Source: an uncultured Collinsella sp. (lineage in GTDB: Bacteria > Actinomycetota > Coriobacteriia > Coriobacteriales > Coriobacteriaceae). From it: a stretch of DNA of 25,416 nucleotides. Under the pieces are notes generated by a model. That model was not told the DNA's origin. It worked only from the letters and a program-made list of their open reading frames with translations, and did no database searches. Both the position numbers and the translations under genes were made by a program. Location of the stretch: positions 1 to 25,416 of the forward strand of contig CABRHX010000026.1 in the NCBI GenBank assembly GCA_902470805.1, given 5' to 3'. Below, in pieces: positions 6,143-14,356 of this stretch. Every line of letters starts with the position of its first letter. The stretch's first letter is position 1.

Positions 6143-8104
6143 CTAGTTGGTCGTACCGGAATCGTCGCCCGTGCTCGTGCCCGAGCCCGAGCCCGAACCA
6201 GAAAGTGCGACCGTCAGTGTAATCGTGCTGTCGGTGGACTGTTTGCCGGTGGGGGAAACACCCGTAACGGTGGCATCTTCGTTGCCGCTCACGGGATTGC
6301 CGTTCTGGTCACAGAAGCCAATGTTATAGAAACCGGCGTTGTTGAGCGCGGTAACGGCGGCGGAAATGCTCTTGCCGTACAAGTTGCCCGGGACGGCGGC
6401 CTTGCCGGACTTCTTGGCAATGACGACGGTAATCGTGGCGCCGGGCTTCTGCTTGCCGCTGGGGTTCCAGCTGATCACGGTGCCCTCGGTAACCGAGTCG
6501 TTCTCCTGGTAGCTAACGTCGACGCCAAAGCCTGCCATATCGAGGGCGTTGCGCGCCTGGGCCTCGGTCATGTCGGTCAGATCGGGGACGGACGTGGTAT
6601 CCGGGCCGCTCGAGACCTTGTACGAGATGGTCGTGCCCTTCGCGACTTCCTTACCGGCTTCGGTGCCCTGCTCAAAGACCTGGCCCTCATCGGCCTCGTT
6701 GGCCTGCTCGGAGGCGTTGCCCTTCAGGCCAACGCTTGCCAGTGCGGCTTCTGCTTGGTCCTTGGTCAGGCCGACAAGCCGGGGAACCTCAACCTTCTCG
6801 GAGGGCTTGGGGCCCTTGGAGACCACCAGGTTCACGCGCGTGCCCTTGGGCTTCTTGGCGTTGCCGTTGGGGGTCTGCTCGGCAACCTTGCCCTCGTCGA
6901 CGTCGTCGTTGTAGCTCTGGTCGACGGTGCCGACCTCCAGGCCGGCTTCCTTGATCAGCTCGACGGCAGTCTGCTGGTCCTTGCCCAGCACATCGGGCAC
7001 GGTGACCTGCTCGCCGCCAAAGAGTCCTGTGGCAAAGGCCACCACGATGCCGATGACGGCAACGGCTGCCACCACGGCGGCGATGATCTTGTTCTTGTTG
7101 GATTTGGGCTTTTCGACCTCGTAGGAGCCGGTGGAGCCCGAAACCGAGCTACGGGCGGTATTCTGGCCGCTCACGCCCGAGACGGGACGCACCATGGCGC
7201 GCGTCTGATCGGAAAGCTCGCGAGTCTTGGTGGCGCCCAGCTCACCGGGGGCACCGATGATGCGCGTGGGCTCCGAGACGTTGACGGCACGGCCCGACAG
7301 GTAGCTGTTGAGCACCTGACGAAGCTCGTCGGCGGTCTGGAAGCGGTTTGCCGGGTCCTTCTCCATGCACTTGAGGATGATGCGCTCAAGGTCGGCGTCG
7401 ACACCGGAGTTGATCTGGCTCGGCGGAATAGGCAACTCGTTGACTTGCTTGAGTGCGACCGAGATGGCGTCGTCACCGTCAAAGGGAACGCGGCCGGTGG
7501 CGCACTCGTACATCACGACGCCCAGCGAGTAGATATCCGAGGTGGGGCCGAGGTCCTGACCGCGGGTCTGCTCGGGGCTGACGTAGTGGGCGGTTCCCAG
7601 CACGTTGTTATCTTGCGTGAGGTGGCTGTTCTTGGCACGCGCGATGCCAAAGTCCATCACCTTGATGTTGCCGTCGGGCAGCACCATGATGTTCTGCGGC
7701 TTAATGTCGCGGTGGATGATCTCGTGCTTGTGGGCGACCGAAAGCGCAGAGCTGATCTGCGAGCCGATCTGGGCGACCTTCTTGGGGTCGAGGGCGCCGT
7801 GGCTCTTGATGCCGCTCTTAAGGTCGGTGCCGCGCAGGTACTCCATGACGATGTAATAGGTGTCGCCGTCCTTGCCCCAATCGTAGACGCCCACGATATA
7901 GGGGGAGGAGAGGCCGGCTGCTGCCTGTGCCTCCTGCTTAAAGCGTGCGGCGAAGGTTGCGTCGCCAGCATACTGTGGCAGCATGATCTTGACGGCTACC
8001 GTGCGGTCGAGGACCTGGTCCTGTGCACGGTAGACGGTCGCCATGCCGCCTGTTCCCACCTTATCCTTGAGGAGGTATCTTCCCCCGAGGACCCTCTGTT
8101 CCAT
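6143..8104 (-). CDS. pknB: Transmembrane Ser/Thr protein kinase with four PASTA repeats (PknB/StkP type)
   Basis: A 653-residue receptor kinase that senses muropeptides or lipid II outside the cell and phosphorylates cell-wall and division proteins inside. The kinase domain is 10-270: Gly-loop GTGGMA 17-22, K39, HRD 131-133 with K135 and N138, DFG 151-153, SPE 176-178. A juxtamembrane linker follows to 338, then one membrane helix at about 339-363. Four extracellular PASTA repeats lie at about 366-432, 436-500, 504-564 and 567-634, with a Ser/Gly tail. All catalytic residues are present. The start is the ATG at 8104 with AGGAG five bases upstream; the upstream in-frame ATG at 8119 has no site, and the frame open to 8227 is not supported. 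It is last in the operon, 132 bp after the SEDS-PBP gene, and followed by a strong terminator. Confidence 0.96.
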   Translation of the reverse strand: MEQRVLGGRYLLKDKVGTGGMATVYRAQDQVLDRTVAVKIMLPQYAGDATFAARFKQEAQAAAGLSSPYIVGVYDWGKDGDTYYIVMEYLRGTDLKSGIKSHGALDPKKVAQIGSQISSALSVAHKHEIIHRDIKPQNIMVLPDGNIKVMDFGIARAKNSHLTQDNNVLGTAHYVSPEQTRGQDLGPTSDIYSLGVVMYECATGRVPFDGDDAISVALKQVNELPIPPSQINSGVDADLERIILKCMEKDPANRFQTADELRQVLNSYLSGRAVNVSEPTRIIGAPGELGATKTRELSDQTRAMVRPVSGVSGQNTARSSVSGSTGSYEVEKPKSNKNKIIAAVVAAVAVIGIVVAFATGLFGGEQVTVPDVLGKDQQTAVELIKEAGLEVGTVDQSYNDDVDEGKVAEQTPNGNAKKPKGTRVNLVVSKGPKPSEKVEVPRLVGLTKDQAEAALASVGLKGNASEQANEADEGQVFEQGTEAGKEVAKGTTISYKVSSGPDTTSVPDLTDMTEAQARNALDMAGFGVDVSYQENDSVTEGTVISWNPSGKQKPGATITVVIAKKSGKAAVPGNLYGKSISAAVTALNNAGFYNIGFCDQNGNPVSGNEDATVTGVSPTGKQSTDSTITLTVALSGSGSGSGTSTGDDSGTTN

Positions 8105-8236
8105 TCCTGCTCCTAACATAACTATTCGCTCAACGATGTGTGTAGTACCTACGATGTGGCCGCTGGGGCCGTGTGGCGCGTTGCCGCTAACTCTTCGGCC
8201 GCGGCGCGCCTCGGGTGTCCGATTCAATCATGGGCA

Positions 8237-11107
8237 TCACGCTCCCTGTGCGGCAAGCGCCGCGGTCAGGACGATGCCGGCGATCTTGGCGGCCTTGACG
8301 TCATGCTTGTCGTAATCCTCTAAGGCCACCGAGATAGCGACTGTGGGTGAATCGTAAGGTGCAAAGCCAACGAACATCGAGTTGACGTTGGTGACGCCGG
8401 TCTCGGCCGAGCCAGTCTTGCCGGCGACCTTGACGCCGGGGATTTGGGCATCGGTGCCGGTGCCGGACTGGACGACGGCAAGCATGGCCTGCTTGACCTG
8501 GTCGGCCGTGGCGGAGCTGACGGCCTGACCCAGCGAGCGGGACTGCGTGGTCTTGACCACGGTTCCGTCCGGGGCGAGTACCTGGGCTACAAAGTACGGG
8601 TCCATGACCACGCCGCTGTTAGCGATGGCGGCGGCAATTACGGCGTTTTGCATGACGGTGGTCTGCGGGCCGGGCGTGTGGTCCATGCCGACAGGCTGGC
8701 CGGCGCCGGCCCAGGCGGTCTCCCACTCGGTCATGAGCGACGGGTCGGCCATGATGGAGGCCGCGGAGGTCAGGTCCTGGCCGAGCTTTTGGCCGTAGCC
8801 AAAGGCGTTGGCAAACTGCACGAGCGTGTTTGCGCCAACTTCGTTTGCCACCTGGCCAAAGACGACGTTGGAGGAGACGGCAAAGGCCTGCTGCAGGCTG
8901 ATGGTGCCGTAGCTCTCGTTGGCGTAGTTGGTGACCGGCGCGTTGCCGATGTCCATGGAGCCGGGTGCCTGATAGGTGCTCGTGAGGCTGGCGGTTCCGG
9001 TCTCGAGTGCGGCGGAAAGCGTGACGACCTTAAAGGTGGAACCCGGGGTGTACAGCGCGTCCATGGCGCGGTCGTACATGGAGCCGTCCTCGCCGCCGCC
9101 CGTCTGCAGCAGGGCATCGATGTTGGTGTTGTCGTAGGTGGGCGAGCTGGCACATGCAAGCACCGCGCCGGTACGCGGGTCGATGACCACTACAGCGCCC
9201 TTAAAGCCCTTGAGCGCCTGCTCGGCCGCCGTCTGGATGCGCGAGTCGATGGTGAGCTTGGCGGTGTTGCCCGGCTGGGTCTGGCCCGCGAGCGACGCGA
9301 TGGCGTTGTTCCAGCTGGAGTAATCCTTAGAGCCGGTGAGTGTGTCGTTCATGACACTCTCGATGGCGGTGGTGCCATACTGCTGGCTCACGTAGCCAAC
9401 CACGTGCGCTGCCAGGTTACCGTTGGGGTAGGAGCGTACGTAGGTGCCGTCCTCCTGCTGCAGCGACTCGGCCAGCGTCACGCCGTCGGACGTGATGATG
9501 GAACCGCGCTGGATGTACTTGGAGCGGGCGATGGTGTGGTTGTTGGTCGGCATGTCCTGATAGTCCTTGGCCTTGATGACCTGGACATAGGTGAGGTTGC
9601 CGATAAGGATGGCGAACAGCGCCGTAAAGGCGAGCACCGCACGGGTTAGACGGTTGGCGAGCGCCACGCGGCCGAGCACACCGGATTCAGGTGTGTCGAG
9701 CAGGCGACGACGCATGCGTGAGCCGACGGAATGGCTGCCACTGCCGTAGGAAGACGAGGTGGCAAAGCGCGTGCCCGTCGGGGCGGCGGCAGATGCGACC
9801 TGATCATCGGTGATGGCGGCCATGGTGCCGGTGCCGGTAAGCTCGGCCTCGCGTCCGGTCGCCTCGTCACCGGCGCGCAGCAGGAGCGCGACGATGATAA
9901 AGCTCGCCAGCAGAGAGGAGCCGCCCTGGCTCATAAAGGGCAGGGTGACGCCGGTCAGCGGGATCAGGCGGGTTACGCCGCCAACGATCAAGAAGGCCTG
10001 GAAGCTGATGGCGGCCGTAAGGCCTGTGGCACTAAAGGCGGCGAGATCGGATTTAGCGCGGGCAGCCGTGGTGAGGCCACGCACGGCAAAGAGCATAAAC
10101 AGGATGAGCACGGCGCCGCCGCCCAAAAGGCCCATCTCCTCGCCGATAGCCGAGAAGATAAAGTCGGACTCGACGACAGGGATGTTGTTGGCCATGCCGT
10201 TGCCGATGCCAACACCGACCAGACCGCCATCGGCAAGCGAGAAGAGCGACTGGACGATCTGGTAGCCCTGGCCCTGGGCGTCCTTAAACGGATCGAGCCA
10301 AACCTGGAAACGCACCTGAACGTGAGACAGGAACTTGTAGGCGCCCACGGCTCCGACGGCTAAGAGCGCAAGGCCGATAACGACATACGAAAAGCGCCCC
10401 GTGGCAACGTAGAGCATCAGCAAGAAGATGGTGTAGAACAGCACGGCCGAACCCAAGTCGCGTTCGAAGACGACGACGAGCAGACACACACCCCACACGG
10501 CAAACAGCGGCAGCAGTAGTCGCAGGCGAGGGATCTTAAAGCCCAGGATCTTGCGGTTGGAGATGGAGAGCAGCTCGCGGTTCTCGGCCAGGTACCCAGC
10601 TAGGAACAGCACGATAAAGACCTTGGCGAACTCGCCGGGCTGGATGGTAAAGCCCGCGATGCGAATCCACAGCTTGGAGCCCGAGATCGTGGTGCCGATA
10701 AAGATAGGCAGCATCAGCAGGATGATGCCGATAATGCCAAAGGTGTACTTGTAGCGCATGACCACGTCGAGGTTTTTGACCAGTGCAAGCGTTCCCACCA
10801 TGAGCGCCACCGAGACAAACAGGATGATGAGCTGTGAGATGGCGAGAGCGGGGGCGAGACGCGTCACGAACGTGATGCCGATGCCCGAAAGTATAAATAC
10901 GATGGGCAGGATGGCGGGGTCGGCACCGGGCGCCAAGATGCGCACGGCAATGTGGGCCGCGGCAAAGGCGGCAAAGAGGCCGATCGGTACGGCGAGTGTC
11001 TCAAAGGAGATGGCAGCGCCCGCGGTGAGGACGTACATCGCATACAGCAGGATGACGGGGAACGCCGAGGCGATGAGCAAGAGCAGCTCGGTGTTGCGGC
11101 GACTCAT
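8237..11107 (-). CDS. Fused SEDS glycosyltransferase (RodA/FtsW) and class B penicillin-binding protein
   Basis: A single 956-residue protein joining two enzymes that are normally separate. Residues ~7-412 are a polytopic SEDS protein, about ten membrane helices, with the loop VVESDFIFSAIGEE at ~311-324 carrying the likely catalytic Asp (D315). This half polymerises lipid II into glycan. Residues ~413-485 are a Gly/Ser/Ala-rich cytoplasmic linker. A single helix at ~489-511 leads to a transpeptidase domain with STFK (active S690), SSN (745-747) and KTG (897-899), which crosslinks peptides. No class A transglycosylase motifs are present. In Mycobacterium the equivalents rodA and pbpA are adjacent genes at this place. 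The ATG at 11107 (GGGAG eight bases before) is preferred to the GTG at 11116. The gene follows the phosphatase by 16 bp. An even number of SEDS helices puts the linker inside, consistent with the second half's topology. Confidence 0.95.
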   Translation of the reverse strand: MSRRNTELLLLIASAFPVILLYAMYVLTAGAAISFETLAVPIGLFAAFAAAHIAVRILAPGADPAILPIVFILSGIGITFVTRLAPALAISQLIILFVSVALMVGTLALVKNLDVVMRYKYTFGIIGIILLMLPIFIGTTISGSKLWIRIAGFTIQPGEFAKVFIVLFLAGYLAENRELLSISNRKILGFKIPRLRLLLPLFAVWGVCLLVVVFERDLGSAVLFYTIFLLMLYVATGRFSYVVIGLALLAVGAVGAYKFLSHVQVRFQVWLDPFKDAQGQGYQIVQSLFSLADGGLVGVGIGNGMANNIPVVESDFIFSAIGEEMGLLGGGAVLILFMLFAVRGLTTAARAKSDLAAFSATGLTAAISFQAFLIVGGVTRLIPLTGVTLPFMSQGGSSLLASFIIVALLLRAGDEATGREAELTGTGTMAAITDDQVASAAAPTGTRFATSSSYGSGSHSVGSRMRRRLLDTPESGVLGRVALANRLTRAVLAFTALFAILIGNLTYVQVIKAKDYQDMPTNNHTIARSKYIQRGSIITSDGVTLAESLQQEDGTYVRSYPNGNLAAHVVGYVSQQYGTTAIESVMNDTLTGSKDYSSWNNAIASLAGQTQPGNTAKLTIDSRIQTAAEQALKGFKGAVVVIDPRTGAVLACASSPTYDNTNIDALLQTGGGEDGSMYDRAMDALYTPGSTFKVVTLSAALETGTASLTSTYQAPGSMDIGNAPVTNYANESYGTISLQQAFAVSSNVVFGQVANEVGANTLVQFANAFGYGQKLGQDLTSAASIMADPSLMTEWETAWAGAGQPVGMDHTPGPQTTVMQNAVIAAAIANSGVVMDPYFVAQVLAPDGTVVKTTQSRSLGQAVSSATADQVKQAMLAVVQSGTGTDAQIPGVKVAGKTGSAETGVTNVNSMFVGFAPYDSPTVAISVALEDYDKHDVKAAKIAGIVLTAALAAQGA

Positions 11108-11123
11108 AAGCGGCACTCCCTTT

Positions 11124-12923
11124 CTAATTCTTATCGGAGGCTTCGGCCTCGGCGGACTGTTCGGCGGTTTTCTCGGAATCTGATTCGGAGGTCGATCCCT
11201 GATTGGTGTTGTCGCGAATCGTTTGCGCGTCGATCACCTGGCGGGTCTGCTCCTCGTCGATCTGGTGGCGGTACTTGGATATCGTGTCCTGCGCATCGTC
11301 GACACTTGTTTGCGGAATGCCCGCCTTGAGGCGGTTTTGCGTGTCTTCGGGCAGGTCGGACAGCTTGATGCTGGTTTCGCTTTCGAGCCAGTGGAGCTTG
11401 AGTCCGAGTGGCTTGCCGGGCAGGCCGCGCCAGACGGCGACATTGCCCTGGTAGGTACCCAGGTAGTACGAGCCGGTGACACCCGTGTAGGCCCAGATGC
11501 CAGCTGCCAGCACAAAGACGAGGGCCAGGATGGCGGCGATAGTAACGTTGCGGCGACGCACGCGTTGCGCCTCGCGCATGACGCCATCGTCAACCAGGTC
11601 AACGACTACTACGGTCACGTTGTCGTGGCCGCCGGCGGCAAGCGCCGCGTCCACAAGGTTGTCGACGCAGATTTGCGCGGTTGAGGACTGCGTGGCGATG
11701 TTCTCGATATCGCTATCGGGAATCATGCTCGAAAGGCCGTCGGAGCACAGGATCAGACGGTCGCCTTCCTCGATATGCAGAGTAAAGTGGTCGGCATACA
11801 TAGCGGGGTCCGAGCCCAGCGCGCGGGTGATGACCGAACGGTTGGGGTGGACGCGAGCCTCGTCTGCCGTGATCTCGCCGGCGTCCACGAGCTCCTCCAC
11901 GTAGGAGTGGTCGCGGGTCACGCGGATGAGCGTGCCCTCGTGGAGCAGGTAGGCGCGAGAGTCACCCACGTGGGCGATGGCAAGCGTGTCGTTTTCGATA
12001 TAGGCGCAAGTGGCTGTGCAGCCCATGCCGGGCTTGCCCAGGCCATTCAAGGCAGCCTCGATTACGGCGGCGTTGGCGGCCTCGACGGCTGCCGCCAGGC
12101 GTGCGGCGTCGGCAGACTGAGGAGCTGTCTTGGCAATGGTCTCGACAGCGATAGAAGAGGCTACCTCGCCGGCGGCGTGACCGCCCATGCCGTCGCATAC
12201 GCAAAAGAGCGGCGACTGCACCAGGTAGGAATCCTCATTGTGCGGGCGCACGCAGCCAACGTCAGAGCGGGCGCCCCACATGAGTTGCGTGGTGGTGCCG
12301 GCATCATAGGTCGAGTCGGTCTCGATGCGTTCCTCGGTCGGGGGCTCAAAGCTCATGGTCGACCCGGGGTCTTTGAGCTTGGCCTCAACGGCGGCAACGT
12401 CGATCTCTGCTGTGTCACCGGGAGAGACGGTGTCGGTCTCGGCGTTTGATTCAGAATCGCCGGTGTCCGGGGAGCCGGGCTCCTCGGACACGCGGGCGGT
12501 CGACTCGTCGTCTTGCGGGCTGACGTCTATAGGCTCGGGCGCCGGCGTAGACGCGGGCGTAACCTCGGATGCCGGGGCTATGGGAAACGCCGGCGCGGCG
12601 GGCTCGGGTGCTGCAAACACCGCAGCGCTCTCGTTGATTGCCGCGGCGACGGGCTCTGCAAAGTGAGCCGGCGCCGGGGTTGCTTCGGGCGCTGTGGGCT
12701 GTTCCGCAGCATGTGCACCGATGGGCGCCGCTACGGCATCCTCTTCGTCCTCGTTATCGGCGAGATCCGAAATATCATGCGTTACATGCGAAAGAGGCAG
12801 GGAGAACACGGTGTCCTCGGGTTCCACGGGTGCGGAGCCCGCCGGAGCGGCGTGGGCCGGCACGGCTGCGGCGGCAGCCGGTGCCTCGGTCATAGTTGCG
12901 GACTTGTTCTCCTCGTCGATCAT
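11124..12923 (-). CDS. pstP: PP2C-family Ser/Thr phosphatase with long N-terminal extension (PstP-like)
   Basis: A 599-residue metal-dependent phosphatase expected to reverse the kinases of this operon. Residues 1-213 are an unusual Ala/Pro/Glu/Ser-rich, probably disordered extension. The PP2C domain at about 215-443 has RPHNED 226-231, CDGMGGHAAGE 243-253, GDSRAYL 320-326, RDHS 337-340, ITRALG 365-370, CSDGLS 393-398 and GGHDNVT 431-437, so all metal-binding aspartates are in place. One membrane helix follows at ~460-482, then an outside tail ending in a Ser/Glu-rich segment. Mycobacterial PstP has the catalytic domain at its very N-terminus, so the extension is a clear difference. The ATG at 12923 overlaps the stop of the FHA gene (ATGA), implying coupling. 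An internal start after the extension is possible but has no obvious site. Confidence 0.93.
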   Translation of the reverse strand: MIDEENKSATMTEAPAAAAAVPAHAAPAGSAPVEPEDTVFSLPLSHVTHDISDLADNEDEEDAVAAPIGAHAAEQPTAPEATPAPAHFAEPVAAAINESAAVFAAPEPAAPAFPIAPASEVTPASTPAPEPIDVSPQDDESTARVSEEPGSPDTGDSESNAETDTVSPGDTAEIDVAAVEAKLKDPGSTMSFEPPTEERIETDSTYDAGTTTQLMWGARSDVGCVRPHNEDSYLVQSPLFCVCDGMGGHAAGEVASSIAVETIAKTAPQSADAARLAAAVEAANAAVIEAALNGLGKPGMGCTATCAYIENDTLAIAHVGDSRAYLLHEGTLIRVTRDHSYVEELVDAGEITADEARVHPNRSVITRALGSDPAMYADHFTLHIEEGDRLILCSDGLSSMIPDSDIENIATQSSTAQICVDNLVDAALAAGGHDNVTVVVVDLVDDGVMREAQRVRRRNVTIAAILALVFVLAAGIWAYTGVTGSYYLGTYQGNVAVWRGLPGKPLGLKLHWLESETSIKLSDLPEDTQNRLKAGIPQTSVDDAQDTISKYRHQIDEEQTRQVIDAQTIRDNTNQGSTSESDSEKTAEQSAEAEASDKN

Positions 12924-13336
12924 CGACGGTTCACCTTCATGACCACATCGCCAATCTGGACTTCGTCGCCCTCACGCAGCGTCGCGGGCTCCACGAGCTG
13001 GCGGCCGTTGACGAGCGTGCCGTTAAGCGAGTTGAGGTCCTCGATGATGAGCGCCGGGCCCTGCAGCGAAAAGCGCGCATGCGAGGCCGAGACAAACGGC
13101 TCGTTGATGCAGATGTCCGAAGACGGCGAGCGGCCGACGATGACGGGGCCGAGCATGTCTACGTGGATGCCGCGGATACCGCGCGGACCCTTGTCCACAT
13201 CAATCGTCCAGATAGCCGAGTCGCGGCGCTGCCCGCGCACAAGTCCCACGCCGGTCTTCATGACGGCGAACAGGAAGATATAGAGCAGGGCGACCAGGAC
13301 GATGCGGCCTGCAAAAAGGACGATATCGATGTTCAT
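12920..13336 (-). CDS. fhaB: Membrane-anchored FHA-domain protein (FhaB/FipA-like)
   Basis: A 138-residue protein with one N-terminal membrane helix (~5-27), a short basic linker and a cytoplasmic FHA domain at ~55-137 that binds phosphothreonine. The FHA signature is complete: GRS at 68-70, SASHARF at 83-89 and DLNSLNGTLVNG at 100-111. Size, topology and position before the phosphatase match mycobacterial FhaB (FipA), which links phospho-signals to the divisome and wall synthesis. The ATG at 13336 has AGGGG about ten bases upstream, inside the last codons of the preceding FHA gene six bases away. Its stop overlaps the phosphatase start. Confidence 0.92.
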   Translation of the reverse strand: MNIDIVLFAGRIVLVALLYIFLFAVMKTGVGLVRGQRRDSAIWTIDVDKGPRGIRGIHVDMLGPVIVGRSPSSDICINEPFVSASHARFSLQGPALIIEDLNSLNGTLVNGRQLVEPATLREGDEVQIGDVVMKVNRR

Positions 13337-13342
13337 AAGCGA

Positions 13343-14356
13343 CTATCCCCTAAATTCAAAGGTACTCAGGCCAAACGTCAGCAGATCGCCGTTGCGCAGC
13401 GGGCAGCGCGTAATGCGGCGGTTGTTGACGAGCGTGCCGTTGGTGGAATTGAGGTCCTCGATCGACCAATCCGAGCCCGTAAAGGTGAGCTGGGCGTGGC
13501 GGCGCGACACGTTGGGGTCGCGCAGGGCAATGTCGGAAACTGAGCGCTCGCGACCGATGGTCACCTGTGCGGAGGTGATGCTATGGCTCTCGCCGCTCAC
13601 GACGTCGACGAGCTGGGCGAGCGGGCGCTGCGGGGCGCGAGTGCTCGCCATGTTGGAGGCGATGCCGGCTGCGGCGCCTAGGCCCACGGCGGCACCGGTC
13701 GCGGCGGCTCCGCCCATGCCGGCAAGCGAGTCGCGCGAGACGGTCTGCGGCACCGGGATGGGTGCGGCGGCGGGGTCGGGGACGCTAGGCGCGAAGGGGT
13801 CTGCCACGGCAAGCGGGTCGGGAGCGGCGGCGCGAGGCGTCGGCTGCTGCTGGGGCATGGCGGCGGGGCGCTGCTGCTGCGGGGCAGCAAACTGCTGCTG
13901 GCCGGCGCGCGGGGCGCTGGCGGCACGGCTTGCCGCGGAGTTGTTCTGGCCCAGGCCGTTTTGATAGGCGCGCTCTTCTTCGTACAGGCGGCCGAGCGTG
14001 GGGGCATCGACGTTCTCGGCAAAGACCGAGAACTTGCCGGCGCGCAGTTGCGGATCGATCATAAAGCGCACGAGGGGCTCGCCGACAAAGACATAGCGGC
14101 GCTTTTCGGCCTGCGCCTTCACAAACTCGCGGACCTCGCGCGAAAGCTCGGGGTAGAACGGGGCGAGCATGGGATCGTCGTCGGCGGCGATAAGGATGGT
14201 ATAGAGTGCCGGCGCCGTGTTGACGCCGTTAATCACCAGAGTCTGATCCTCCATGTCGCGAGCGGCCTGCTTAGCAAGCTTCTTAAAGGAGAACGGGGCA
14301 CGGGTGGCACCGAAGATGCCGGCCACGTGGTCCTCGAAGATGTTCAGGAAGTTCAC
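13343..14356 (-). CDS. fhaA: FhaA-like protein: DUF3662 domain plus FHA domain
   Basis: A 337-residue cytoplasmic protein. Residues 1-125 match the N-terminal FhaA domain (DUF3662: MNFLNIFEDHVAGIFG start, then YPELSREVREFVKAQAEKRRY). Residues 130-245 are a low-complexity Gln/Pro/Ala linker. A C-terminal FHA domain at ~246-337 has GRE 268-270, NVSRRHA 282-288 and DLNSTNGT 301-308. In Mycobacterium FhaA binds phosphorylated MviN/MurJ and regulates peptidoglycan synthesis; the same is likely here. The start is a GTG at 14356, overlapping the kinase stop as GTGA, with GGAGAG about ten bases upstream. The FHA motif with the intact Arg suggests real phosphothreonine binding. Confidence 0.92.
   Translation of the reverse strand: MNFLNIFEDHVAGIFGATRAPFSFKKLAKQAARDMEDQTLVINGVNTAPALYTILIAADDDPMLAPFYPELSREVREFVKAQAEKRRYVFVGEPLVRFMIDPQLRAGKFSVFAENVDAPTLGRLYEEERAYQNGLGQNNSAASRAASAPRAGQQQFAAPQQQRPAAMPQQQPTPRAAAPDPLAVADPFAPSVPDPAAAPIPVPQTVSRDSLAGMGGAAATGAAVGLGAAAGIASNMASTRAPQRPLAQLVDVVSGESHSITSAQVTIGRERSVSDIALRDPNVSRRHAQLTFTGSDWSIEDLNSTNGTLVNNRRITRCPLRNGDLLTFGLSTFEFRG

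Noticed and set aside
6178..6202. Short tandem repeat (CCCGAG units) as a distinct repeat element
   Set aside because: It encodes the Ser/Gly tail of the PASTA kinase and is explained by coding.
6131..8116. 661-codon plus-strand frame opposite the PASTA kinase
   Set aside because: It is an antisense shadow of a gene with complete kinase and PASTA motifs; such long antisense frames are common in high-GC DNA.
8444..9649. 401-codon plus-strand frame opposite the SEDS-PBP gene
   Set aside because: Antisense shadow; the minus-strand frame carries all PBP motifs.
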